From: Sipunculus nudus | Taxonomy: Eukaryota > Annelida > Sipuncula > Golfingiida > Sipunculidae | Direction of reading: 5' to 3' | Assembly (NCBI GenBank): GCA_026874595.1 | Contig: CM049319.1 | Coordinates: 39,811,473-39,875,472 of the forward strand | DNA length: 64,000 nt | Shown here: positions 46,033-57,720 of the stretch, one piece after another | Layout of the letters: each line of letters opens with the position of its first letter | How positions within the stretch are numbered: position 1 is the stretch's first letter | Notes under the pieces: model-generated | What the model saw: only the letters and a program-made list of their open reading frames with translations | Database searches by the model: none | What the model was told of the DNA's origin: nothing | Translations under genes and position numbers: made by a program

Positions 46033-46224
46033 GATGTAATGAGCTTAATGCCTAGCCAGGTAAGTCTAAACATGTACAGGATTTTGCCCTGTGTCATAGA
46101 CCGTGGGCAGGTACTAATGACAACTTGTTACATGACTTTTATGTATTGCTATATGTAAATATGTTTAGCTGGACCCTGTGAGATAGAACGATACGATGTA
46201 TCGAGAAAATACTGTGTATTTTCT
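46033..46224 (+). other. 3' untranslated region, missing polypurine tract and LTR start
   Basis: The 5' LTR has 37 bp (TGTCACCAGACAATAGGTGA...) before the shared TGTATCATAG. The matching 37 bp before 46225 are different, and I see no TGTCACC and no polypurine tract. The true 3' LTR start is lost or diverged. Confidence 0.6.
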
Positions 46225-47323
46225 TGTATCATAGTTTAACGAAGTCTGTTCTCTATTAATATTGACGTGAAGCTTCATCCTAAAGCGTTGACAGGTCTTG
46301 ATTGTATATATTCTTGTATGAAATCCCATCGGCTATCAGCTGATTTATCCGTGTCACGCATCGTGTGTATTATTATTATGTGGTATGTGGGTCGCCATGG
46401 TGACGCTAACAGTCAAACTAGGTCACATATATCCTTATATGGGACACTTGAGAAATAAGCCAATCAGAGAACCGGATCGCCGTATTGTGACGACGATTGT
46501 GACGTCAGAGTTCAGGGAGAGACGCTGGAAGCTGCCTTCAGTTGGGTCTTGAAGCTTGAGGTGGCAGCACGCACGCACGGGAATAGGAACATTGAAACGC
46601 CAGGAACGGCATAGAAGCAAGCTTCTTCATGAGGCAAGGACCCAGCTCATGAGAACTCAGCCGTGCTGCCGACAGAGCTTCGTATTGGCGATAAAGTGAG
46701 AGAGCGCGCTCGTCACCTGCCGGCCTAGTTCAGCTTGACCTAGATACATAACCGCCGTAAGCCGTGAAACCGTTGCTACAAGAGCAAGGTCAAGGACTCT
46801 AAGCTCTGCGTAAACAAAGAGCGCTATTGCATTCAAGTGAACGTAAACCTACCCGGGTCGCTGACAAGCAAGATCAGCTGAAGATCGCTAAACTCAGAAA
46901 GACTAGAGCTATATGGTGCTAACCATACGCTAGATTCTACATAAAACAGTAACCAGAGATCTCTGAAGGAACTGGACTTTATGGTTTTTTTATACAAACC
47001 ATGGACTCAGTAATTATCCAGTAATTTTAATGTGAAGAACTGTCGTATTGACACATCAACGCACACACTCACATTTGTGTCTCTGTAAGTATTGTCTTGA
47101 ATTATATTTGTGAATTTAACCTGATGTCTCATAGTTTCTATTGATCTGGGTGTATGATTGTCTGGTATTTTAATACACGTCCTTAAAAGAACCTGGAAAT
47201 GTCACCTGTAGTGACCGGGATCTAATTTCTTGATGAGTGAAATCAAGTGGCGAGCGTAAACCCATCGTATGGTTTTATAGGATATATCCGTTGTAAAGTT
47301 TTCACGTTAAGTTAGGGGTGACA
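46225..47323 (+). repeat. 3' LTR (first 37 bp not recognisable)
   Basis: It is collinear with 40681-41779 without indels. Differences are seen near 46273 (GCTTCATCC versus GCGTCATCC), 46291 (TTGACAGG versus TTGAAAGG) and 47237 (GATGAGTG versus GATAAGTG). It carries the same CArG (46433-46442) and CRE (46500-46507). Confidence 0.9.
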
Positions 47324-48376
47324 ATATATATAATACAAACTTATTAGGCTGGTCAAATAAAATGTGGTCACACCTTATTTTTGTCAATATTCTTTGGTGA
47401 AAAATGTGGTCACACCATATGTGCCCACATTTTATAATATTCTATATATAATACAAACTTATATGACTGGTCAAGTAAAATGTGGTCACAATTTATTTTT
47501 GGCAAAATTTATTTTTAAAAATGTGGTCACACCATATGTGACCACATTTTATAATATTCTATATATAATACAAAATTATATGGCTGGTCAAATAAAATGT
47601 GGTCACAACTTATTTTTTATTGGTAAAAAATGTGGTCTCTTGGTTTGAAAAAAAATTCAGGATTAAATTTAGAAAAAAAAAATAAGGGATATGATGATGT
47701 AAGAATATATTTAAATGTGGTCACAACACCTTTTTTTACTATTTCTAACTACTATAGGTGGTCACACAATTTATAAAAAAGAGATCACACCTTAATAATG
47801 TCATTCATTATAACTAATAAATGTTGTCACACTTAATAATTATTTTATTAAAAATAAGGATATTATTATGTTAATATAACAAAAAATGTTGTAACATAAT
47901 GCGGACGAACGTGTTTCTCCCGTGTCTCTCTTGATTTTAAGTGCATGACTTGTCACGTGACACTCGACATTTATTTACGTTCGGGCGGCAGGGCGTCGTC
48001 ACCTTGAACGTACATCAAGTGAAATGTGGATAAAAAGAGGTAAAAAAGTATAAACATATTTGGGTAATATTATATATTGACTGTAAATTTTATAAGACAT
48101 CATTTAAATGTTGAACATGGTATATATGTATATTACTGTGGATTCATGACGTCGGCTCAGAACGTCTTTGACACGACGTCATTTTGGGTATTTTCGGCAA
48201 ACTACCCTTTTTCGACAGTTTGTAGCAAAATAATTATATAAATAACATACAAAAATATGATATCATTAGATGCGCCAGATCGTCAACTTTATCATGCAAA
48301 AAAAATTTTAGTGAAATGTGGTCACACTTATTTGTGTGAGAGAGTAACATGGGTCCGTTATATTGCACGATTACCC
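47324..48376. mobile_element. Foldback element, copy 2, right part
   Basis: It resumes with ATATATATAATACAAACTTA and GTGGTCACACC units, then the arm with GCGGACGAACGTGTTTCTCC and ATGACGTCGGCTCAGAACG, and ends TTGCACGATTACCC. The total element without the retrotransposon is about 3.16 kb, close to the 3.06 kb of copy 1. Confidence 0.85.
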
Positions 48377-49270
48377 TTTATATAGTTACACTTTTCGGCT
48401 AGGCAAGGTTCCTACGTTAAGAGGCATATATTTCTGGTGAATTTCTAACCTATTCTACTGATAGTTCATGAATAAGCTAAATACAGGAACAGGTGAATGT
48501 AGGGATTGGAAGGAATACTTGCATGGAAAAAAAACAAAGTTTGGAAGAATACTTGCAAATTATCAGCATCGTCATACTTCAAAGTCTATCGACTATGGTA
48601 GCTGTAAGAAGCGTATGAAGAAGAAGTATAAACATGGTCAGAATCTTTTTGTAGTTTGTTGGATCCGGACAAGCTAGGTTTGCACAACATTGGTTTAAGG
48701 AATAAATCATATAGTCATATAAAACATGCGGTCCTAGTAAATTATAAATTTGGATATGGTGGAAAAGTATCAAACAAGGGGAGGATACTGAAAGTGAAAG
48801 GATGGATTTGTGAGGGATGGGGGTGGTGGGGTGAAACCAACCAAAGAAATTATTATATAGGCCTATCTATATAAACTAAATCTTGTTAAACAAATGCTTC
48901 AATTTCATTTCAGGGTTGAGTTTCTCTATTGTCCAATCTTCCAGTTCTTTATTCTATGCAACACCTACTATTCCTGCGCTTTGCTTCTAGAACATATGTG
49001 TTTAAATGGTTAAATGATATTTTCATATGTGTGACGGTTCAGTATCTATGATTTAAATATTTGTCGTATGTGTGCTTAAGATTTAGTAACCATGATTCAA
49101 ATTGTGTTTGGTGTTAATATTTCTTTAACATATTCACTATTAGATCATTATGAGATGTGGAAACTTCATGTATATTCATGTGTTAATATGTTTAACAATT
49201 ATTTCAATGAAGGAGTTTTAACAATTAAAATGTTTCAGGGATTCATATCTATTGCCACTACCGCCGAATA
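48377..49270. other. Unassigned sequence upstream of element C
   Basis: A 69-codon frame (48468-48677) with a Lys-rich KKRMKKKYKHG stretch has no recognisable domain. Nothing else is supported. Confidence 0.4.
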
Positions 49271-49273
49271 TTT

Positions 49274-51103
49274 ATGGATACAAAGATTGGATCCACCACT
49301 GCGAGTGCCATTCCCTATAATAGTAGCTGTGAATCAGGAACCAGACCAAATGATAGTAATGGGGAAGTGCATGAAGGAACAGAATGGGTGTCAATTATTT
49401 TACTAGTGCCCAAGAAGGACACTGATGATGTAAGATTATGTGTCGACCTGAGAGAAGGTAACAAGTCTGTTGTCAAGGATAAACGCCATCCAATCCCCAC
49501 TTATGACAGTATTCTGCATGCTATGCAGGGACCAAAGGTTTTCACGACGTAAGATGCGAGAAAGGGTTTTTGGCAGGTGTCAGATTCGTTGTCAAGGTTA
49601 CCGTTTCCAGAAACTGACATTAACTACTTCATTCTACAGATTTGACTGCTTTATCATTAGAGGAACTGAGAAATGCTACAAGCCAAGACTTGTTACTCCA
49701 GCAGTTACGTGAGGTAGTGCAAATTTGATAATAGCCAAATCCAGTACCAGAACAGTTAAAGCCGTACCACATATTTTCTTTTGAATTATCAACACATGAA
49801 GATGTGATTTTACGTGGTAGTGGCATCATACTTCCAAAGGGTAAAATTAACCAATGCTGAAGCTAGCACATGAAACGCATCAGGGTGTAGTGCGTACAAA
49901 ATAGTATCTGCGCAAGAAGATATATTGGCCTAATAAAGACTTGGATATCGCCAGCTAGTAAAAAGCTGTACTCTTTGCATTTTAAATCGTCCACTTCATG
50001 GGGACCAGCCGTAACAGCCGGTAGAGTTTCTTCCGTGACCTTGGACAAAAACTTAAAGCGACCTGGTAGGACCTATTGGCAATAGGTATATCTTAACCAT
50101 TATTGATTACTATACATCCTACCCAGAGGCGGTGATCACCAAAGGTATATGTTCAGCTACAATCCTACAACTAACCTGCAGAAAATGTTCGCTCGTTTTG
50201 AATATCCTCTCAAAGTCGTTACGGACAATGGTAAACAATTTGTGAGTCATTCCGAACAGCCACAAGCGAAAACAAAACGTGAAGCAATGAGTGCCAAAGA
50301 GACTACTAGCATATCGGTCTACGCCACATCGATCTTCAGGAGAGACTCTGCGAATCTCCTATTCTCGCGTAATATAAGGACAAAGCTTCCTGAGATCATC
50401 ACCGCGAACCCCGGTATTCTCGATATCGCTATTGACCATCAGAACTACAACGAAAGATGAAAAAGTACGCCGATCTAACTCGCAGCGCACAAGACCACAA
50501 TTTCAACATTAGAGATATCGTGTTTATTGCCAACTCTGAGCACAGGCACTCGTTATCAGTAGTCATTTACATGTAAACAATGGGTGATATAAGGGGACGT
50601 GTCCATGTCAAAATTCTTATTTTTAATACTATGTTGACATGGTTACGCCCCCTTATATCACCAATTGTTTACATGTATATGACTATTGATAGGAGTGCCT
50701 AGCTAGCTGTGACTCTGAGCATGGCAAACTTGATTCGAGGTACAGTAACACGCGTTATGTTCTCCTGAGAAATATCTCTGATAACTCGTTTGAACTGGTT
50801 AACAACAAAGATGGTTCTATTTTAGTGCGTAATGTTAAGCATTTGAGTCATGTGCCCTGACAGTTTGATTGTAATTTACTTGAGTTTTACAAACCCCTGA
50901 AAATGGCAACTGATTCCTTTGAACTTCGTACAGAGAATGAGAATGGTACAAGTGACTCTGATAATACTGATATACATGTACCTGATGTACCAAGTAATGT
51001 TGAACCACGACAAACCCGCAGAGGTAGAATTTTGAAAACCCCAGCTCAATTTAAAGACATGCAGATGTTATTTACTGTAATACATGTTTGTACGAATGTT
51101 TAG
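49274..51103 (+). pseudogene. pol: Ty3/Gypsy element C: decayed pol (RT start, integrase)
   Basis: RT begins at about 49280, with WVSIILLVPKKDTDDVRLCV and DLREGNKSVV and then ARKGFWQV. The text jumps at once to SDSLSRLPFPETD, the normal end of RNase H, so an internal deletion has removed the RT palm and most of RNase H. Integrase follows in pieces: HETHQG and CTLC (zinc part, about 49870-49975), YILTIIDYYTSYPEA (about 50090), VVTDNGKQFVS (about 50218), NLLFSRNIRTKLPEI and DIVFIANSEH. After a MITE it continues GKLDSRY and VRNVKHLSHVP. A last frame (50903-51103) looks like the basic pol tail (RQTRRGRILKTP). Many stops are present. Confidence 0.8.
50543..50711. mobile_element. Palindromic MITE in element C integrase
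   Basis: The two halves are near-complementary. GTTTACATG, GTGATATAAGGGG and GACATGG-type blocks on the left are mirrored on the right, so the 169 bp can fold into one hairpin. ACTCTGAGCA lies on both sides (50533-50542 and 50712-50721), and integrase reading resumes in frame after removal. CAGGCACTC at the left and GAGTGCCTAGCTAGCTG at the right suggest hAT-like ends, but the duplication length is not the clean 8 bp. Confidence 0.75.
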
Positions 51104-51249
51104 AATTTTTAGTGGTAACAAGATAACTAAAAGTAAACAGTTAAGTGTATATTAAGTGTATATTACATCATAAATTCACAATCAACAGTTAAAATGAGTA
51201 AGTAAGCCATACAAATAAAGCAGAATACAATATAGGGGCAAGGGGATTT

Positions 51250-51890
51250 CTAACAAGGGGAGGAATATGTAGTATAGCATTAGTTATATGAGCTGGTAAG
51301 TGGGTCAATGGTGAGACCTGAGTAGGACGGTAGGCACGCTGGTCGTGCGGGCTATAAATATGAGATATTGTACTACTCCGAACGGATTAAAACAACATGT
51401 TACATATCATGATTGTGTCAGTGTTTGTATGAACGATCTATCAGGACCCATGCAAAAATTATTGTATGTAGCGCCACTAGTCTTGCCAACAAGAAAGGTG
51501 TCAAAGATGTTTGTATATGCAGAATTCCAGTCCGGAAGTTTAAAATATTTTTTGTATATGTTCACGGATAAACGCTTAACAAAAAATCTTATAGTCGGAG
51601 CCACTATCCTTGAGTGCGAGAAAGACATCCCAGATGTATGAACATGCAAAATACGATGCCAAGCAGTTCTGCAGCAACAGCTGAATGGTAGCAAATGTCC
51701 CTCTTCTTAACCTCGGGTTATAGATAAAGACAAAATCTAAGCCTGCTGCCAAACTTGATATAGTGCTGGCACTATACCAAAGCTATTTATATAGATACTG
51801 ACAAAAAATCTTGGTGCAAAGACAGTGCATAAAGAAAGTATCGCTATATGTGCTGTGAAAAATATCATCAATCATGTCATATCACTCAAT
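51250..51890 (+). mobile_element. Element C polypurine tract and 3' LTR
   Basis: A purine tract (AAGGGGAGGAA, 51255-51265) lies just before TGTAGTATAGC at 51268, a canonical LTR start. A TATA box (TATAAATA) is at 51353-51360. I cannot see the LTR end before the minisatellite begins at about 51897. The frame 51345-51641 within it is not supported as a gene. Confidence 0.65.
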
Positions 51891-51896
51891 GCAACA

Positions 51897-52255
51897 GGAT
51901 GTCGCCCACTTCTTTTATCTTGCCTCCTGTAGATATAAAATTAAGGACGTGACCCACTGCTCTTACCCTGCTTCCTGTACATATATAGTTAAGGATGTCA
52001 CTCATTCCTCTAACCCTTGTCTCCTGTAGATATATAGTGAGGATGTCGCCCACTTCTCTTGTCATGTCTCCTGTAGATATAGTTCAGGATGTCGCACACT
52101 TCTTTAATCCTGCCTGTTTTACATATACAGTTCAGGATTTCACACACTTCTTTTATCCTGCCATGTGTACATATACAGTTCAGTATTTCACCCACTCCTG
52201 TTATCCTGTCCCCGAACAGTTCAGGATTTCACTAACTCGTGTTATCCTGCCTCCT
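51897..52255. repeat. Diverged edge of the 48-bp minisatellite
   Basis: Irregular units TTATCCTGCC-CCTGTACATATACAGTTCAGGATTTCAC are present, including a shortened one, TGTCCCCGAACAGTTCAGG (52206-52224). The same edge, with the same shortened unit, recurs at 61455-61640. Confidence 0.85.
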
Positions 52256-54993
52256 GTAGATATATAGTTAAGGATGTCACCTACTTCTCTTATCCTGCTT
52301 CCTGTAGATATATAGTTAAGGATGTCACCTATTTCTCTTATCCTGCTTCCTGTAGATATATAGTTAAAGATGTCACCTACTTCTCTTATCCTGCCTCCTG
52401 TAGATATATAGTTAAGGATGTCACCTACTTCTCTTATCCTGCTTCCTGTAGATATATGGTTAAGGATGTCACCTACCTCTCTTATCCTGCCTCCTGTAGA
52501 TATATAGTTAAGGATGTCACCTACTTCTCTTATCCTGCTTCCTGTAGATATATAGTTAAGGATGTCACCTACTTCTCTTATCCTGCTTCCTGTAGATATA
52601 TAGTTAAGGATGTCACCTACTTCTCTTATCCTGCCTCCTGTAGATATATAGTTAAGGATGTCACCTACTTCTCGTATCCTGCTTCCTGTAGATATATAGT
52701 TAAGGATGTCACCTTCTTCTCTTATCCTGCTTCCTATAGATACATAGTTAAGGATGTCACCTATTTCTCTTATCCTGCTTCCTGTAGATATATAGTTAAG
52801 GATGTCACCTACTTCTCTTATCCTGCTTCCTGTAGATATATAGTTACGGATGTCACCTACTTCTCTTATCCTGCTTCCTGTAGATATATAGTTAAGGAAG
52901 TCACCTATTTCTCTTATCCTGCTTCCTGTAGATATATAGTTAAGAATGTCTCCTACTTCTCTTATCCTGCTTCCTGTAGATATATAGTTAAGGATGTCAC
53001 CTACTTCTCTTATCCTGCCTCCTGTAAATATATAGTTAAGGATGTCTCCTACTTCTCTTATCCTGCTTCCTGTAGATATATAGTTAAGGAAGTCACCTAT
53101 TTTTCTTATCCAGCTTCCTGTAGATATATAGTTAAGGATGTCACCTACTTCTCTTATCCTGCATCCTGTAGATATATAGTTAAGGATGTCACCTATTTCT
53201 CTTATCCTGTGTCCTGTAGATATATAGTTAAGGATGTCACCTACTTCTCTTATCCTGCCTCCTGTAGATATATAGTTAAGGATGTCACCTACTTCTCTTA
53301 TCCTGCCTCCTGTAGATATATAGTTAAGGATGTCACCTACTTCTCTTATCCTGCTTCCTGTAGATATATAGTTAAGGATGTCACCTACTTCTCTTATCCT
53401 GCTTCCTGTAGATATATAGTTAAGGATGTCACCAACTTCTCTTATCCTGCTTCCTGTAGATATATAGTTAAGGATGTCACCTACTTCTCTTATCCTGCTT
53501 CCTGTAGATATATAGTTAAGGAAGTCACCTACTTCTCTTATCCTGCTTCCTGTAGATATATAGTTAAGGATGTCACCAACTTCTCTTATCCTGCTTCCTG
53601 TAGATATATAGTTAAGGATGTCACCTACTTCTCTTATCCTGCTTCCTGTAGATATATAGTTAAGGAAGTCACCTACTTCTCTTATCCTGCTTCCTGTAGA
53701 TATATAGTTAAGGATGTCACCTACTTCTCTTATCCTGCTTCCTGTAGATATATAGTTAAGGATGTCACCTACTTCTCTTATCCTGCTTCCTGTAGATATA
53801 TAGTTAAGGATGTCACCTATTTCTCTTATCCTGCTTCCTGTAGATATATAGTTAAGGATGTCACCAACTTCTCTTATCCTGCTTCCTGTAGATATATAGT
53901 TAAGGATGTCACCTACTTCTCTTATCCTGCTTCCTGTAGATATATAGTTAAGGAAGTCACCTACTTCTCTTATCCTGCTTCCTGTAGATATATAGTTAAG
54001 GATGTCACCAACTTCTCTTATCCTGCTTCCTGTAGATATATAGTTAAGGAAGTCACCTACTTCTCTTATCCTGCTTCCTGTAGATATATAGTTAAGGAAG
54101 TCACCTACTTCTCTTATCCTGCTTCCTGTAGATATATAGTTAAGGATGTCACCTACTTCTCTTATCCTGCTTCCTGTAGATATATAGTTAAGGATGTCAC
54201 CTACTTCTCTTATCCTGCTTCCTGTAGATATATAGTTAAGGATGTCACCAACTTCTCTTATCCTGCTTCCTGTAGATATATAGTTAAGGATGTCACCTAC
54301 TTCTCTTATCCTGCTTCCTGTAGATATATAGTTAAGGATGTCACCTACTTCTCTTATCCTGCTTCCTGTAGATATATAGTTAAGGATGTCACCAACTTCT
54401 CTTATCCTGCTTCCTGTAGATATATAGTTAAGAATGTCACCTACTTCTCTTATCCTGCTTCCTGTAGATATATAGTTAAGGATGTCACCTACTTCTCTTA
54501 TCCTGCTTCCTGTAGATATATAGTTAAGGATGTCACCAACTTCTCTTATCCTGCTTCCTGTAGATATATAGTTAAGGATGTCACCTACTTCTCTTATCCT
54601 GCTTCCTGTAGATATATAGTTAAGGATGTCACCTACTTCTCTTATCCTGCCTCCTGTAGATATATAGTTAAGGAAGTCACCTATTTATCTTATCCAGCTT
54701 CCTGTAGATATATAGTTAAGGATGTCGTGTACTTCTCTTATCCTGCCTCCTGTAGATATATAGTTAAGGATGTCACCTACTTCTCTTATCCTGCTTCCTG
54801 TAGATATATAGTTAAGGATGTCACCTACTTCTCTTATCCTGCTTCCTGTAGATATATAGTTAAGGATGTCACCTATTTCTCTTATCCTGCTTCCTGTAGA
54901 TATATAGTTAAGGATGTCACCTTCTTCTCTTATCCTGCTTCCTGTAGATATATAGTTAAGGATGTCACCTACTTCTCTTATCCTGCCTCCTGA
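52165..54993 (+). other. 942-codon open frame through the minisatellite; probably not a gene
   Basis: Because 48 is divisible by 3 and the unit lacks a stop in this frame, the array reads as 16-residue repeats YPASCRYIVKDVTYFS. A further 322 codons stay open at 55833-56801, and a minus-strand frame (REVGDILNYISTGSRI repeats) is also open. There is no signal peptide or flanking exon, and the ATG lies in the irregular edge. The open length is explained by unit length alone. A repetitive protein cannot be excluded without transcripts. Confidence 0.25.
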
Positions 54994-56970
54994 AGATATT
55001 TAGTTAAGGATGTCTTCTACTTCTCTTATCCTGCTTCCTGTAGATATATAGTTAAGGAAGTCACCTATTTATCTTATCCAGCTTCCTGTAGATATATAGT
55101 TAAGGATGTCACCTACTTCTCTTATCCTGCCTCCTGTAGATATATAGTTAAGGATGTCACCTACTTCTCTTATCCTGCCTCCTGTAGATATATAGTTAAG
55201 GATGTCACCTACTTCTCTTATCCTGCCTCCTGTAGATATATAGTTAAGGATGTCACCTACTTCTCTTATCCTGCTTCCTGTAGATATATAGTTAAGGAAG
55301 TCACCTATTTATCTTATCCTGCCTCCTGTAGATATATAGTTAAGGATGTCACCTACTTCTCTTATCCTGCCTCCTGTAGATATATAGTTAAGGATGTCAC
55401 CTACTTCTCTTATCCTGCCTCCTGTAGATATATAGTTAAGGATGTCACCTACTTCTCTTATCCTGCTTCCTGTAGATATATAGTTAAGGAAGTCACCTAT
55501 TTATCTTATCCTGCCTCCTGTAGATAAATAGTTAAGGATGTCACCTACTTCTCTTATCCTGCCTCCTGTAGATATATAGTTAAGGATGTCACCTACTTCT
55601 CTTATCCTGCTTCCTGTAGATATATAGTTAAGGATGTCACCTACTTCTCTTATCCTGCTTCCTGTAGATATATAGTTAAGGATGTCACCTACTTCTCTTA
55701 TCCTGCTTCCTGTAGATATATAGTTAAGGATGTCACCTACTTCTCTTATCCTGCCTCCTGTAGATATATAGTTAAGGAAGTCACCTATTTATCTTATCCA
55801 GCTTCCTGTAGATATATATAGTTAAGGATGTCGTGTACTTCTCTTATCCTGCCTCCTGTAGATATATAGTTAAGGATGTCACCTACTTCTCTTATCCTGC
55901 TTCCTGTAGATATATAGTTAAGGATGTCACCTACTTCTCTTATCCTGCTTCCTGTAGATATATAGTTAAGGATGTCACCTATTTCTCTTATCCTGCTTCC
56001 TGTAGATATATAGTTAAGGATGTCACCTTCTTCTCTTATCCTGCTTCCTGTAGATATATAGTTAAGGATGTCACCTACTTCTCTTATCCTGCCTCCTGTA
56101 GATATATAGTTAAGGATGTCTCCTACTTCTCTTATCCTGCTTCCTGTAGATATATAGTTAAGGAAGTCACCTATTTATCTTATCCAGCTTCCTGTAGATA
56201 TATAGTTAAGGATGTCACCTACTTCTCTTATCCTGCCTCCTGTAGATATATAGTTAAGGATGTCACCTACTTCTCTTATCCTGCCTCCTGTAGATATATA
56301 GTTAAGGATGTCACCTACTTCTCTTATCCTGCCTCCTGTAGATATATAGTTAAGGATGTCACCTACTTCTCTTATCCTGCTTCCTGTAGGTATATAGTTA
56401 AGGAAGTCACCTATTTATCTTATCCTGCCTCCTGTAGATATATAGTTAAGGATGTCACTTACTTCTCTTATCCTGCCTCCTGTAGATATATAGTTAAGGA
56501 TGTCACCTACTTCTCTTATCCTGCCTCCTGTAGATATATAGTTAAGGATGTCACCCACTTCTCTTACCCTGCTTCCTGTAGATATATAGTTAAGGATGTC
56601 ACCTACTTCTCTTATCCTGCTTCCTGTAGATATATAGTTAAGGATGTCACCTACTTCTCTTATCCTGCTTCCTGTAGATATATAGTTAAGGAAGTCACCT
56701 ACTTCTCTTATCCTGCCTCCTGTAGATATATAGTTAAGGATGTCTCCTACTTCTCTTATCCTGCTTCCTGTAGATATATAGTTAAGGAAGTCACCTATTA
56801 ATCTTATCCAGCTTCCTGTAGATATATAGTTAATGATGTCACCTACTTCTCTTATCCTGCTTCCTGTAGATATATAGTTAAGGATGTCACCTACTTCTCT
56901 TATCCTGCCTCCTGTAGATATATAGTTAAGGATGTCACCTACTTCTCTTATGCTGCCTCCCGTAGTTACA
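52256..56970. repeat. Homogeneous 48-bp minisatellite, about 98 units
   Basis: The unit is TATCCTGCTTCCTGTAGATA + TATAGTTAAGGATGTCACCT + ACTTCTCT. Units are almost free of indels across 4.7 kb. One 2-bp TA insertion is seen at about 55815. Variants (GCT/GCC, GAT/GAA, TAC/AAC/TTC, TTC/TTA) recur in patterns that show higher-order duplication. Confidence 0.97.
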
Positions 56971-57720
56971 CAGATAGGATGTTGCCCACGTGTCTTATCA
57001 GACTTAAATATATAGTTCTGGATGCCCCCCCCCCCCCCCCCCCCCCCACACACACACTCCTCCCAATATGTATCCTGTCCATGTAAAGTTTAGAATTTTG
57101 ACAACTTCTCTCATGCTTCATCATGTACATATACAGTTCAGGATTTAAACCTCTCCTGTTACCCTGCCTCCTGTACATGGACTGTTCAGAATGTCACCCA
57201 CTTCTGTTATCCTACCTCCTGAAGATATATAGTTAAGGATGTCACCTACTTCTCTTATCCTGCTTCCTGTAGATATATAGTTAAGGGTGTCCCCTACTTC
57301 TCTTATCCTGCCTCCTGTAGTTATATAGTTAGGATGTCGCCGACTTCTCTTACCATGTCTCCTGAAATATATAGTTCACGAAGTCACCTACTCCTCTTAG
57401 TATGTATCCTATACATGTACCGTTTAGGATGTCACACACTTCTTTTATCCTGCCTCTTGTACATATACATTTCAGGTTTCAACCCACTCCTTACCTATAA
57501 TCATGTGCATGTACAGGATGTCAACCGCCTCTTTTATCCTGCCTCCCTTTCATATTAGTTCAGGATGTTGACCCACTTCTGTTATCCTGCCTCTTGTACA
57601 TATACAGTTCAGGATGTTGACCCACTTCTGTTATCCTGCCTCTTTTACATATACAGTTCAGGATATTGACCACTTCTTACATCTGGTATCCTGGACCTGT
57701 GCAGTTAAGGATGTCACATG
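56971..57720. repeat. Diverged right edge of the minisatellite
   Basis: Irregular units with CCTGTACATATAC-TTTCAGG and TGTCGCCGACTTCTCTTACC occur here. Blocks of this edge recur at 61720-61990 and at 62665-62990. A C23 run interrupts it. Confidence 0.85.
57025..57047. repeat. C23 homopolymer followed by (AC)n
   Basis: 23 consecutive C, then ACACACACAC. The minus strand is G23 and could form a quadruplex. Confidence 0.95.

Larger units (their letters stand above)
40644..47323 (+). mobile_element. GMR1-type Ty3/Gypsy LTR retrotransposon, internally deleted
   Basis: The element is bounded by ATATA duplications (40639-40643 and 47324-47328). The 5' end TGTCACC and 3' end GGTGACA are inverted. 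LTR sequence is collinear over 1099 bp (40681-41779 and 46225-47323), with only about three differences that I can see, which implies a recent insertion. The internal order is gag, protease, integrase, then RT/RNase H. Integrase upstream of RT is the arrangement known from GMR1-type elements and differs from ordinary Ty3/Gypsy. The RT fingers and palm are missing, so the copy cannot be autonomous as it stands. Confidence 0.85.

Noticed and set aside
56415-57053. 212-codon minus-strand frame with GDILNYISTG repeats
   Set aside because: It is the antisense reading of the 48-bp minisatellite. The sense frame is equally open, and both follow from unit length.
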